Part shown: positions 56,291 to 64,000 of the stretch, piece after piece
Layout: each line of letters opens with the position of its first letter
Numbering within the stretch: the first letter of the stretch is position 1
Assembly: GCF_001304615.2 (NCBI RefSeq)
Contig: NZ_CP032683.1
Coordinates: 1,364,001 to 1,428,000 of the forward strand
Length of the DNA stretch: 64,000 nucleotides
Direction: 5' to 3'
DNA from: Methanosarcina flavescens
GTDB taxonomy: Archaea; Halobacteriota; Methanosarcinia; Methanosarcinales; Methanosarcinaceae
Made by a program: the position numbers and the translations under genes
Notes under the pieces: generated by a model
Told to the model about the DNA's origin: nothing
Databases searched by the model: none
Seen by the model: the letters and a program-made list of their open reading frames with translations, nothing else

Positions 56291-57649
56291 TTATCGTCTA
56301 TCAACAAGCCTTTTAGGTCTGCCCTTTATCCTGTGTAACTCAAGCCCCATAGGGTCTGTGAAGTTGAACACTATTTTGAAAGTGCCTTCAGTATAAGCCC
56401 TGGAAAGCGAAGGCTTATACCTTAGAAAAGCCCTGATAAAATTTTCTTCTATAAGGTCCCGATCGCATATATCAGGATTTTCACACTCTATACTGACCCT
56501 GAGTATGGTCTCTCCCTCGTCCTCATCACCATAAAGGAAAGCCTCATATTCTCCTGTCAGATAGTCCATGTTCTCACGCTGGAAAACACCCTTTTCCACA
56601 TCTACGCGGTTAAAGGGAGCTCCTCCTACCCACACAGTTTCAGCCTCCCTCTGGGGAGTCATAATTTTCATATGAGTTCTTCCGCAGGGACATTGTTTAC
56701 GAGTGAGCACCACAGTTGTGTCTTCAGTATCATAGTTTAAAAGAAGGTTTCCTGCTTTTGCCCCAACAGGCAGCAATGTGCTCAGAATTACCCTTCCACA
56801 TTCTCCTTCAGGTACGTAATTCCCTATATGGGGATCGTAAATGTCAAGGTGAACAAAATCCTCAGGCACATGCAGCCCGAAGACCTCACTGCACTCTCCG
56901 CACATTGTGCCTTCTGTGCTCCCATACGTGTTGTACACAGGACAACCCCAAATCTCGGAAAGGTAGTTCCTGGATTCTTCAGCAAAGGCTTCTCCTCCCA
57001 CGACCAGTTTATCTACACCTGATTCCTGAGGATCAATGCCTTCTATCCGCATTCTTCTGGCAAGATTCAGGAGTTTGAAGACACTGCCTACTATGCCTGT
57101 AGGCCTGTAGGACTCGATAACGCGAAGGGGAAATGTGCATTTCCCCTCAGGAATAATGCTCATGCCAAGCTGCCTGGCTGCAAGGGTCATGGTGTTTGCG
57201 CCTACGTTCATTCCGTAAGAAGCACAGACAACAACCCTGTCTCCAGGGCCGAAACCCTGTGACCTGAAAATCCGGGCATATTTTTCCGAGTATCGTTCCC
57301 AGTCCTCCCATGTAAGAAAAAAGCTTTTAGGAGTTCCGCTAGTTCCGCTGGTTTCGTGAACTGTAAAAACATCTTCCCAGGGCACGCTCTTGAACATAAA
57401 TTCCTTCATCTCGGGAGGCTGGTTCTCACGGATAGTTTTGCCAGAGATTATAGGTAGATCCAGAAGATCTTCATGGGTTTTAATTTCAGCTGGGTCTATA
57501 CTCTGTTTCTCAAACCATTTTTTGTAAAAAGGGGAATTTTCTGCCGCATATTTTGCCGTGTACCGCACCCGCTCCTCGATAAGAGCATCAAGTTCTCCTC
57601 TGTCCAGAGTTTCGATTTCTGGGTTAAAATAAGGTTCTGAGCTGTCCAT
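56291..57649 (-). CDS. Coenzyme F390 synthetase / phenylacetate-CoA ligase-like adenylating enzyme
   Basis: This 452-residue ANL-superfamily enzyme has the PaaK-like layout: ENSPFYKKWF, then the phosphate loop HETSGTSGTPKSF, VVCASYGMNVGANT, YGSTEGTMCGEC, LLNYDTEDTTVVL and the Cys motif RKQCPCGRTHMKI. Archaeal members include F390 synthetase, which adenylates F420 under oxidative stress. ATG 57649 lies behind GGTGTTTGGT; TTG 57661 is an alternative. The F390 role is inferred; acyl or aryl acid activation is possible. Confidence 0.72.
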   Translation of the reverse strand: MDSSEPYFNPEIETLDRGELDALIEERVRYTAKYAAENSPFYKKWFEKQSIDPAEIKTHEDLLDLPIISGKTIRENQPPEMKEFMFKSVPWEDVFTVHETSGTSGTPKSFFLTWEDWERYSEKYARIFRSQGFGPGDRVVVCASYGMNVGANTMTLAARQLGMSIIPEGKCTFPLRVIESYRPTGIVGSVFKLLNLARRMRIEGIDPQESGVDKLVVGGEAFAEESRNYLSEIWGCPVYNTYGSTEGTMCGECSEVFGLHVPEDFVHLDIYDPHIGNYVPEGECGRVILSTLLPVGAKAGNLLLNYDTEDTTVVLTRKQCPCGRTHMKIMTPQREAETVWVGGAPFNRVDVEKGVFQRENMDYLTGEYEAFLYGDEDEGETILRVSIECENPDICDRDLIEENFIRAFLRYKPSLSRAYTEGTFKIVFNFTDPMGLELHRIKGRPKRLVDRR

Positions 57650-58088
57650 ACCAAACACCAATACCAGGTAAATTAACTATTTAGCGCATATAAAAACCTG
57701 TTATTTATTGGTTCTAAACATGAAACATTTGTGAGTAAATTAAGAGTTTTAACCTTTTTTCGGGTTTGACAAAAGCAGTTTAGTATTCCATATCTTAAAT
57801 CAAAGCAGCTGTCAGGGACTTAAACAGAGTGACGTAAAAAATTCCAAAAATGACCGATGAAATTGAGAAGTTATTTATAATATATCCCATATGTGGGAAT
57901 TGGTGGTAAATAGAGTTAAGCGCAGGATATCGTGCCTTCAAAAGCCACATATATATCCGATGTACGATGCTGATACTATTTACCGAATTGGCAGCAAAAA
58001 CAGAGGGAAGAGGTTAATTTAGAACAATTACTGCTGCCCAAAAAGCAAAGGAAAAAGGGCAGTAAACGCTAAACCAGAGTGTGATGGA
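57650..58088. other. Divergent promoter region before the NifX-like gene
   Basis: No gene is visible in 439 bp. TTATTTATAATATATCCCATATGTGGGAATT (in pieces, about 57870-57901) holds a TATA-like run and a dyad TCCCA-TATG-TGGGA. A second TATA-like ACATATATATCC lies near 57948. GTGATGGA just ahead of 58089 is the ribosome site. Confidence 0.35.
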
Positions 58089-58463
58089 ATGACAAAAATT
58101 GCTGTACCATCGATAAGTGACAAGGGATTGGAATCGGATGTGTGTGCCCATTATGGCTCATGTGAATATTTTACTATTGTAAATGTCGAGAACGGCACAA
58201 TTACAGGCATTGACACTATAATTAATAGCTCTCCTGATGGAGTGCATAACTGCGCCGCTCCCTCAGTAATCCTGAAATCACACAATGTCGATACCGTACT
58301 TGTCTCGGGTATTGGCGGAAGACCTCTAATGTCACTGAAGGAAAAGAAGATAAAAGTATTTGCAGGAGCTGCAGGCAAAGTATCTGATGCAGTTCAGGAT
58401 TACAACAACGGATTGCTGCAAGAGTTATTTATGAATGGAACTTGCAGTTGTTCTCATCACTAA
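58089..58463 (+). CDS. Dinitrogenase iron-molybdenum cofactor (NifX/NifB C-terminal-like) family protein
   Basis: This 124-residue protein matches the PF02579 fold: KIAVPSISDKGLESDVCAHYGSCEYFTIV, LVSGIGGRPLMSL and VFAGAAGKVSDAVQDYNNG. It ends in a Cys/His tail, CSCSHH, likely metal-binding. Relatives carry iron-sulfur or FeMo-type clusters, but stand-alone archaeal copies are uncharacterised. It precedes a DUF169 gene and probably shares its transcript. Confidence 0.85.
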   Translation: MTKIAVPSISDKGLESDVCAHYGSCEYFTIVNVENGTITGIDTIINSSPDGVHNCAAPSVILKSHNVDTVLVSGIGGRPLMSLKEKKIKVFAGAAGKVSDAVQDYNNGLLQELFMNGTCSCSHH

Positions 58464-58496
58464 AATGAAAGGTTATTGAGAACTGGAGTTGAGAAT

Positions 58497-59186
58497 ATGG
58501 ATGTAGGAGAGATAAACAGATATGGACAGGAAATGGTAGAGTGCCTGAAACTCACAACTTCCCCGGTTGCAGTAAAACTGATTCCTAAAGGAGGAGAAAT
58601 CCCGAAAGGGATTACCAGAGTAGATGAAGCTATGAGACACTGCCAGCTGGTTGACAGGGTAAGAAGGACCGGCGAGAAATTCTATACCCTGGTCGAAGAC
58701 CAGATGTGTAAAGGCGGAGCCGGTGCAATGGGTCTTGGGGAAATGCCCCCGAAAGTCGCAAGCGGAGAATTCTATTTTAAAGGGTTAAAACAATTCAGCA
58801 CCCAGGGTGCAGCAAGGCGTACCCTTGAGATGGTTTCCAAACTTCCCGCAAACTCAACAGAAGCTATCCTGTATTCTCCCCTGGAAAACACTTCATTTAC
58901 ACCGGATGTTGTTGTGGTTATCTGCACTCCCAGACAGGTTATGCTGCTTACGCAGGCTATGATGTATAAAACAGGTGGCAGAATTAAATCAAGTTTCGCA
59001 GGGAAACAAAGCCTGTGTTCGGACGGGGTTGTAAAAGTCTACAAAGAAGGCAAAATAGGAGTTACAGTCGGCTGCAGTGGAAGCAGGAACTATACCAAAA
59101 TCGCAGATGAAGAAATGATTATGGGAATCCCGATCGAACTCCTGGCTGATGTCGCCTCAGGGCTCAAAGCAATCTGCCCCAGGTAA
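58497..59186 (+). CDS. DUF169-family protein
   Basis: This 229-residue protein shows the DUF169 pattern: LTTSPVAVKLIP, RHCQLVDRVRR, EDQMCKGGAGAMGLG, ILYSPLENTSFTPDVVVVI and QSLCSDGVVKVYKEGKIGVTVGCSGSR. Conserved Cys residues (about 46, 73, 177 and 196) suggest metal or cluster binding. ATG 58497 follows GGAGTTGAG. Its function is unknown; pairing with a NifX-like protein hints at metal-cofactor handling. Confidence 0.8.
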   Translation: MDVGEINRYGQEMVECLKLTTSPVAVKLIPKGGEIPKGITRVDEAMRHCQLVDRVRRTGEKFYTLVEDQMCKGGAGAMGLGEMPPKVASGEFYFKGLKQFSTQGAARRTLEMVSKLPANSTEAILYSPLENTSFTPDVVVVICTPRQVMLLTQAMMYKTGGRIKSSFAGKQSLCSDGVVKVYKEGKIGVTVGCSGSRNYTKIADEEMIMGIPIELLADVASGLKAICPR

Positions 59187-59440
59187 AATGCAGTAAACAT
59201 ACTGCTCCTTCAAATAAAACTCCTTCATGTTCAGACCCTTTCATAAACCGTTTCTGGAAAAATAAAATGAAAGAGTCCATCAAAATATATCTCTTCAGAC
59301 CTATTTAGCTTGCCGAAAATTAGTCTGTCGGAAAATTAAGTTATTTACATTAATTTTGAAACCTGAGAAATATAAGAATCTTCTTTCTGAAGATTAAGTG
59401 AACAGGTTCGGAACAAAAACAAAGTAGTCTCAGAGCTTAT

Positions 59441-59823
59441 TTAAGCATCAAAGGGTACAAGGTATACACCATCTGCCCTCTTCTGACCTTTTACCAGCTC
59501 GCAATGTCTGAGGAGAGCAAACTGGTTCTCGGTTTCCAGCAGAGATATTCCGAATTTTTTTGCAATTTCTTCTTTTTTACCCCTCCACTAGAAACAATAA
59601 ACTCATAAATGGCTTTTTGCAGTTCGGTCAGGCCATCTATACCCTCTAAGCCATGCATTTTTCTAAAAAGTTTTATAGAGCGCACAGCCACAGGATCTGC
59701 AAACTTGATTCTCTATTACTCTTCCAGATAACAGTCCTCGCATATCATCCTCCCGTTCACTTTAATGTATTCAACTCCAGGAATTTCTTTTCTACATGCC
59801 GGGCAGGTTACAAAATAAGAAAT
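59441..59823 (-). pseudogene. Decayed zinc-ribbon plus winged-helix regulator
   Basis: In order on the minus strand: FVTCPACRKEIPGVEYIKV and ICEDCYLEE (a zinc ribbon), then TAA TAG in frame, then FADPVAVRSIKLFRKMHGLEG, LTELQKAIYEFIVSSGGV. A +1 slip in an A-run near 59583 leads to EEIAKKFGIS, LRHCELVKGQK and YLVPFDA. The expected start is an ATT (59823) rather than ATG. Two stops, one frameshift and a lost start show advanced decay of a gene of about 125 codons. The intact form would be a DNA-binding protein. Confidence 0.7.
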
Positions 59824-59891
59824 ATTTTTATGAGTCGCGATTGCCGGATTTATTCGTTTTTACCAGGCCGTAAAATTCAAGATAACAGGAT

Positions 59892-60221
59892 TCAAACCCT
59901 GCAATCACACCCTCTTTCCTTTAGGAGCCGGATCTGTTCTTCATAAGAATCCACAAGCTCGTCCTGAACTGCTTCTCCTATCGCAAAGGTAGGGTCGAGA
60001 GGAGTGTGGTGCTTATAACCGCGTTTTGTCATTTCCTCAACCAGGGCTTCATGCCTCAGGTACAGAGCTTTGAGTTTTCCCCTCCAGCGCATGGTCTCGG
60101 GATGATGTGCATAACCCTTCTTGTTATTGATAATTATTGACCATAAAGCATGGAGCTCACGGTGTTCCCCAAGCAGGTGATTTCTGCATAATCTCTCAGG
60201 AGGTACATCCCAGATCCTCAT
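59892..60221 (-). CDS. Pyrimidine-dimer DNA glycosylase (DenV/endonuclease V type)
   Basis: This 109-residue protein begins MRIWDVPPERLCRNHLLGEHRELHAL in two conserved blocks. HHPETMRWRGKLKALYLRHEALVEEM follows. Arg3 and Glu20-like positions resemble the T4 DenV fold, which excises UV-induced pyrimidine dimers. It is shorter than T4 DenV (138 residues), as in the archaeal/bacterial subfamily. The role is inferred from motif similarity. Confidence 0.72.
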   Translation of the reverse strand: MRIWDVPPERLCRNHLLGEHRELHALWSIIINNKKGYAHHPETMRWRGKLKALYLRHEALVEEMTKRGYKHHTPLDPTFAIGEAVQDELVDSYEEQIRLLKERGCDCRV

Positions 60222-60360
60222 AAGATGAATTCAGAGCGCATTTAAGAAAGGGTTTTCGGAAGGAGGAGAGCTTTACTTAACACAAAAATTAAGTCTCATG
60301 TTCTGCGTCTGATTCTTTGTTCTTATACATATTTACATACTGCCTGAGAAAACATAGTCC

Positions 60361-61458
60361 ATGAGACCACGGGTATTCCAGCATTCTGGCTTCTTTCTGC
60401 TTCTTCTGGCTGTCACATGCTTTATACTAACTCCTACACTTGCTCATGTGCCGGTTTTTGGAGGGGAGGGTAAAAGTCCTGAGACCGCAATCCAGATTGA
60501 AGATCCTGCGAAATCAAGAGTTTTTTACGGGCAGCTTGCATTCGGAGACATCAGGTATTACAGTTTTAATATGGAAAAGGGAGAGAGAATTATACTAGGT
60601 CTTATTGTTCCCGTTGAACAGGGAAACCAGGATTTTACCCCAGGTCTTATTCTTATCGGGCCTGGATTTGAGAATGGAGGGCAGTCCCCCGAGAGATTGG
60701 AAGTGCCCGAAGGATATGGGGCAAAAGTGCTTTCCTACAACCTTCCAGAGAGTCCTGTGTATGAAGGGTTTACCCCGAGTACTTTTTATTCGCTTTCCCG
60801 GCTCGATATGGAAGCTCCTGAAAGCGGGACATATTACGTTGCAGTAAGTGCGGTACAGGGAACAGGCGTAGCAAGGGAAGAAGACTCAGTACAGGAAGAA
60901 AATACACAGGGGAGGGAAACTCCAGAAAAAGGAAATTACGGAGTAGTTCTGGGATACAGAGAAACTTTCACTCTGAAGGAATGGATCACCACACCTCTTA
61001 GCCAGATAAAGGTTTATCGCTGGGAGGGTCAGAGTTTGCTTTTGATCTTTACTCCGCTTGCGCTTACTCTTGCAGCAGGGTTTGTGGCAATTTATTTAAA
61101 AAGGGAAACCGTAGCCGGGCTCAGTCTTGCAAGCATCTCAGGAACGCTTGCAGGTATCTTCTTTCTGGGCACAGGAGCGTCCTATATCTTCCAGATGCTC
61201 CTGTCACTGAGTAAAAGTTCGTATTCCCCAGAGATATTTATTACTTTTATCCTGATCCTTGCCAGCACAGGACTTGGAGTTGCTGCAATTGCCTTAAGCC
61301 TTAAAGATAAAAGGTACGGTACAGGATCGATAAGAAAACGGCTTTATTTCTTTGCTCTGGGAATAGCCGGACTTTTATTATGGGCAGGATTGCTCATAGG
61401 ACCGTTCCTGGCGTTTGAAGCTGCACTCCTTCCCGGGAACGTAAAGAATAATGTATGA
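60361..61458 (+). CDS. Exported/membrane protein of unknown function
   Basis: This 365-residue protein has a signal-like hydrophobic N-terminus (FFLLLLAVTCFILTP). An extracellular beta-rich region of about 190 residues follows (KSPETAIQIEDPAKSRVFYGQL, YYSFNMEKGERI, SGTYYVAVSA). It ends with four membrane helices (LLLIFTPLALTLAAGF, GIFFLGTGASYIF, FITFILILASTGLG, FALGIAGLLLWAGLL). The extracellular part recalls pre-peptidase-like sandwich domains. No known family was recognised. Confidence 0.72.
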   Translation: MRPRVFQHSGFFLLLLAVTCFILTPTLAHVPVFGGEGKSPETAIQIEDPAKSRVFYGQLAFGDIRYYSFNMEKGERIILGLIVPVEQGNQDFTPGLILIGPGFENGGQSPERLEVPEGYGAKVLSYNLPESPVYEGFTPSTFYSLSRLDMEAPESGTYYVAVSAVQGTGVAREEDSVQEENTQGRETPEKGNYGVVLGYRETFTLKEWITTPLSQIKVYRWEGQSLLLIFTPLALTLAAGFVAIYLKRETVAGLSLASISGTLAGIFFLGTGASYIFQMLLSLSKSSYSPEIFITFILILASTGLGVAAIALSLKDKRYGTGSIRKRLYFFALGIAGLLLWAGLLIGPFLAFEAALLPGNVKNNV

Positions 61459-61708
61459 AATTTAAAAACAATAGTAACTAAATAATATAATTCAAGTTAT
61501 ATGAGTAGACTTATGGTATTCAAATATTAAGGAAAAAGAAATAAAATGAATGAATAAAAATAAAGAAACAAGATAAGAAATAAAAATATGTCCCTAAAAA
61601 TGAGAAACGCTTTGTTTTAATTTTATACCCAGCCTTCTGAAAAATAACAGCTGGTTAAGACCCTTTCATAGTATTACACCTGAAAGGAGCTCTTCTAATC
61701 TTTTTTAA

Positions 61709-61942
61709 TTAGTGACGAACAGCGGCCTCATGAGTTTGATACGTATCAGCTCTAACAGTGAAATAAATCATGTAAAGCGCTGCAAGTCCGACTAATATAT
61801 ATATAATCCTCGAGAGAGTACTTCCTGCCCCGAAGATAGCGTCTACAAGGTTAAAATCTAAGAGCCCTACAAGCCCCCAGTTTAATCCGCCTATTATAAC
61901 AAGTATAAGTGCAATTAAGTCTACCGGATTTCTAACTGCCAT
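61709..61942 (-). CDS. DUF378 small membrane protein
   Basis: This 77-residue protein has two membrane helices: NPVDLIALILVIIGGLNWGLVGL and IIYILVGLAALYMIYFTV. The GGLNWGLVG string is the DUF378 hallmark. Start ATG 61942 follows GGGAGTGAT. A His/Thr-rich tail ends the protein. Function is unknown. Confidence 0.82.
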   Translation of the reverse strand: MAVRNPVDLIALILVIIGGLNWGLVGLLDFNLVDAIFGAGSTLSRIIYILVGLAALYMIYFTVRADTYQTHEAAVRH

Positions 61943-62477
61943 AGATATCACTCCCTTTTTGTTTTATTCCCCTATATTTCATAATAGGGAGAAATATAAT
62001 AAACCCAATATTAAAATTGGATGTACTTGTATTTATATATGACTAATAGAAAAAAATTGGAACTTATTAGAGGAAAAAATAGAAAATAAAACTAAATTAT
62101 TATTTAGGTGCAGGAATCTTTTATTTCTCAGGTACTTTTCTAACCGGATATTTTGAGATAACTCAGATAATCTGTAGGAATTTTACATATTTTTGAAAGA
62201 GTTGTTTTAATCTGTAGAGAATTAATAAAATTTCCTTTATTTCAACCAACTGTCAGAAGCATTAGAGAATATACCAGCCTTAAACTTTCTACTCTAAATT
62301 TTTGGATGAAACTTCTAAACGCTATATGGGAATTAAGTGTCTGTTTTTAGAAAGGGTATCCAAAAAGATAATACTCTGGCACTTAAGATAAAAAATTTTC
62401 AGGCATAAAGCTTGGTGAGCTATATTTTCGTTGGGTCTGGTGGGCGAGTCTCTTATCTCCCGCCCCTTATCTCCGTA
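61943..62477. other. AT-rich spacer
   Basis: No gene is seen in 535 bp. Near 62440-62465 the stem GGGCG/CGCCC and the doubled CTTATCTCC lie just 3' of the minus-strand membrane gene, a possible terminator. The rest is AT-rich. Confidence 0.35.
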
Positions 62478-62807
62478 TTAGAGAGCACCAGATATTCCAG
62501 ATAGCACTAAATATAGAGAGACTACATAGAAAATTAAATTTATAAATATCTTACCCGCTTTATAATCAGATTTAGCTTGATGCTCATTTTCATATAACTC
62601 AACATATAATCTGTAATCTATTGATTTTCGATTCCAGTTGTCAATTAATATACAAAATCCTCCTACTAGCATAATTAAAAAGCTAGCTTTTGTTGCTAAA
62701 TTAACAACAACTGGATAACTCTTTATTATTAAAAAAGTAAGTATAATGCCATCAAGTCCTATGAAATATCTATAATAATTATCTAAAGAAGAGGAATGCT
62801 GATTCAT
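62478..62807 (-). CDS. Small three-helix membrane protein of unknown family
   Basis: This 109-residue protein has hydrophobic stretches at about residues 15-33 (YFIGLDGIILTFLII), 38-56 (ATKASFLIMLVGGFCILI) and 87-107 (IFINLIFYVVSLYLVLSGI). A charged loop containing YRLYVELYENEHQAK lies between the last two. AT-rich codon use sets it apart from neighbours and suggests transfer. No family is recognised. Confidence 0.6.
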   Translation of the reverse strand: MNQHSSSLDNYYRYFIGLDGIILTFLIIKSYPVVVNLATKASFLIMLVGGFCILIDNWNRKSIDYRLYVELYENEHQAKSDYKAGKIFINLIFYVVSLYLVLSGISGAL

Positions 62808-63355
62808 AATTATACACCGTATAAAGTCTTTTAGTTATATTAAAACATTAAGATAAATATTAATTTAATGCTCTATGCAAATTTTGTTTATCTGCTGTTT
62901 GGCAGATTTGAAGGCCAGTCTATCTAAAGAAATAGATCCATTTTTAGCTATATTTCAGGAAGCAGGCGAAACACCTTAATTATCCGGAAAAAGCGCAAAT
63001 TTAAGCTTTAATAAGCCTGCATACATATCGATAAAAGCTAAGATTTTGGAATACAACTTAAACAGAAAATATGTATAAGTTGCCTGGGTGAAATTTAAGA
63101 TTTCTACAGAACGCGAGATTTTGCAGTATATGATTAAAAATCTGATTTCTTTTACAGCGCTCATAACCCATGTACCTGGTATTTCTAAAATTTCTCTACT
63201 CTGCCAGGCATGATAACAAACTCCTTCAATGCTCTGACAATTCCGTTAAATAACTGGTTCATTATCCGGCACCTTAGCATAAAAATCTGAATATCTATAG
63301 GACTCATAAACTATCTGAATCTCGATATATAATGTAGTCAAAAACGTAGAAATTT
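62808..63355. other. Spacer with degenerate short frames
   Basis: In 548 bp only short frames occur: a plus frame at about 62875-62979 (LSKEIDPFLAIFQEAGE) and a minus frame at 62976-63164. Neither has a ribosome site or family. TTAAGATTTCTACAGAAC near 63098 resembles the right end of the 1008-bp IS and may be a leftover end. Confidence 0.35.
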
Positions 63356-64000
63356 TTAGAGCTCAAAAACCTGTCCGTCATATCCAAGGGGCAAAAATAA
63401 TGCCTCAACATGGTGAGGACGAAACAGATGACTGAGATGGGTCAAAACCACCTCTTTTGCATTGAGCCGCTCTGCAAGTGCCATAGCTTCTTCTGAATTC
63501 ATGTGCTTTTCTATATGAATATGGGGCGGAACTATAGCGTCGGCAACAAGAAGGTCAGGATCCTGCATCAGCTCAAGGCTCGCTTCGGGAATCTCCGAGT
63601 TTGTGTCTCCTGTAATCACTATTTTTTTGTCGCCTTCGAGGATTATAACCCCTATAGGAACCTCCACTGGGGGGTGATTTACCTTAAAAAAAGTAAATTG
63701 CAGCCCTATTAGTTCGAACGGCTCATAAAGCTTTACGTAGTGATACCTTGGTTTAAGAAAGGAGACATACTGATCTATGTATTCGAGAGTTTCACGAATC
63801 CCATAGACATCAACATTATTTTGAACCCTGTAGAACTCGCCGAACCCAGAATAGTGGTCGTAATGCCCGTGTGTCCAGATAACTCCATCTACACAGGAAA
63901 GATTTTGCTTGAGGAACTGCTGCCTGAGATCAGGGCTTGTGTCAATAAGGATTTTACCTTCCCCGGATTCCACTAGGATGGAAGAACGAAGACGCTGGCT
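63356..64000 (-). CDS. MBL-fold metallo-hydrolase, PhnP-like (5' end outside window)
   Basis: The frame is open to the window edge, where SQRLRSSILVESGEGK is read, so roughly the first 50-60 residues are missing. The metal motif THGHYDHYSG is intact, followed by NHPPVEVPIG, VITGDTNSEI and VLTHLSH. This pattern fits the PhnP/RNase-Z-like branch that cleaves cyclic phosphodiesters. The C-terminus (GYDGQVFEL) is normal. Substrate specificity is unknown. Confidence 0.82.
   Translation of the reverse strand, partial: SQRLRSSILVESGEGKILIDTSPDLRQQFLKQNLSCVDGVIWTHGHYDHYSGFGEFYRVQNNVDVYGIRETLEYIDQYVSFLKPRYHYVKLYEPFELIGLQFTFFKVNHPPVEVPIGVIILEGDKKIVITGDTNSEIPEASLELMQDPDLLVADAIVPPHIHIEKHMNSEEAMALAERLNAKEVVLTHLSHLFRPHHVEALFLPLGYDGQVFEL

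Noticed and set aside
56050-56316. 88-codon plus-strand frame between nikR and the F390-synthetase-like gene
   Set aside because: It overlaps the end of the convergent gene, has no ribosome site or motif, and competes with an equally poor antisense frame.
62875-62979. 34-codon plus-strand small frame
   Set aside because: No ribosome site, promoter or family evidence. Mentioned only in the spacer entry.

Overview
The window is archaeal and most like a Methanosarcina chromosome. The evidence is a complete F420-reducing hydrogenase operon (frhADGB), an archaeal ribosomal/translation cluster (S19e, L39e, L31e, aIF6, LX, prefoldin alpha, FtsY), GGTGA-type Shine-Dalgarno sites, TATA-rich AT spacers, and frequent GTG/TTG starts. 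All names come from reading motifs; no database was searched.

Layout. 1-2047: 3' end of an Lhr-type helicase. 2260-5134: an AT-rich, defence-like patch holding a nuclease gene cut off by an insertion sequence (IS), a RelA/SpoT-fold protein lacking the usual catalytic Glu, and a small frameshifted partner. 5284-8873 (minus): frhB-G-D-A, with a MITE-like element about 450 bp upstream. 9713-10387: a lone phosphoribosylanthranilate isomerase. 11074-16065: translation and protein-targeting cluster. 16220-19302: PspC protein, acetyltransferase pseudogene, secreted transglutaminase-like protein, internally shortened DUF523 protein. 19538-21601: two peroxiredoxin paralogues, the first behind an exact 101-bp tandem duplication. 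22044-25813 (minus): proline biosynthesis (proA, proB, proC). 27093-32483: small archaeal proteins, an amidohydrolase, a universal stress protein, a CBS protein and a RibD-like reductase. 32693-37349: two more IS copies, one splitting a YkgJ-family gene. 37972-39815: a small basic protein, moeA and moaD. 39894-54834: membrane and glycosylation genes (Agl23-like, DUF2298, a GT2-flippase fusion) mixed with a P-type ATPase, FAD oxidoreductase, aldehyde dehydrogenase and MFS transporter. 54964-59186: ArsR and NikR regulators, an F390-synthetase-like enzyme, and a NifX-like/DUF169 pair. 59441-64000: a decayed zinc-ribbon regulator, a pyrimidine-dimer glycosylase, small membrane proteins and the 3' part of a PhnP-like metallo-hydrolase.

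How the parts fit. FrhADGB exchanges electrons between H2 and F420; FrhD matures FrhA. S19e to FtsY supplies ribosome assembly, chaperoning and membrane targeting. ProB, ProA and ProC form the whole glutamate-to-proline pathway. MoeA and MoaD belong to molybdopterin synthesis. The three polytopic glycan-type proteins probably serve surface glycosylation.

The most notable features are IS-related. Three near-identical 1008-bp IS copies share a transposase frame with no stop codon inside the element. Two copies have perfect 8-bp target duplications. The third lacks one and abuts the truncated nuclease, which suggests recombination between copies.
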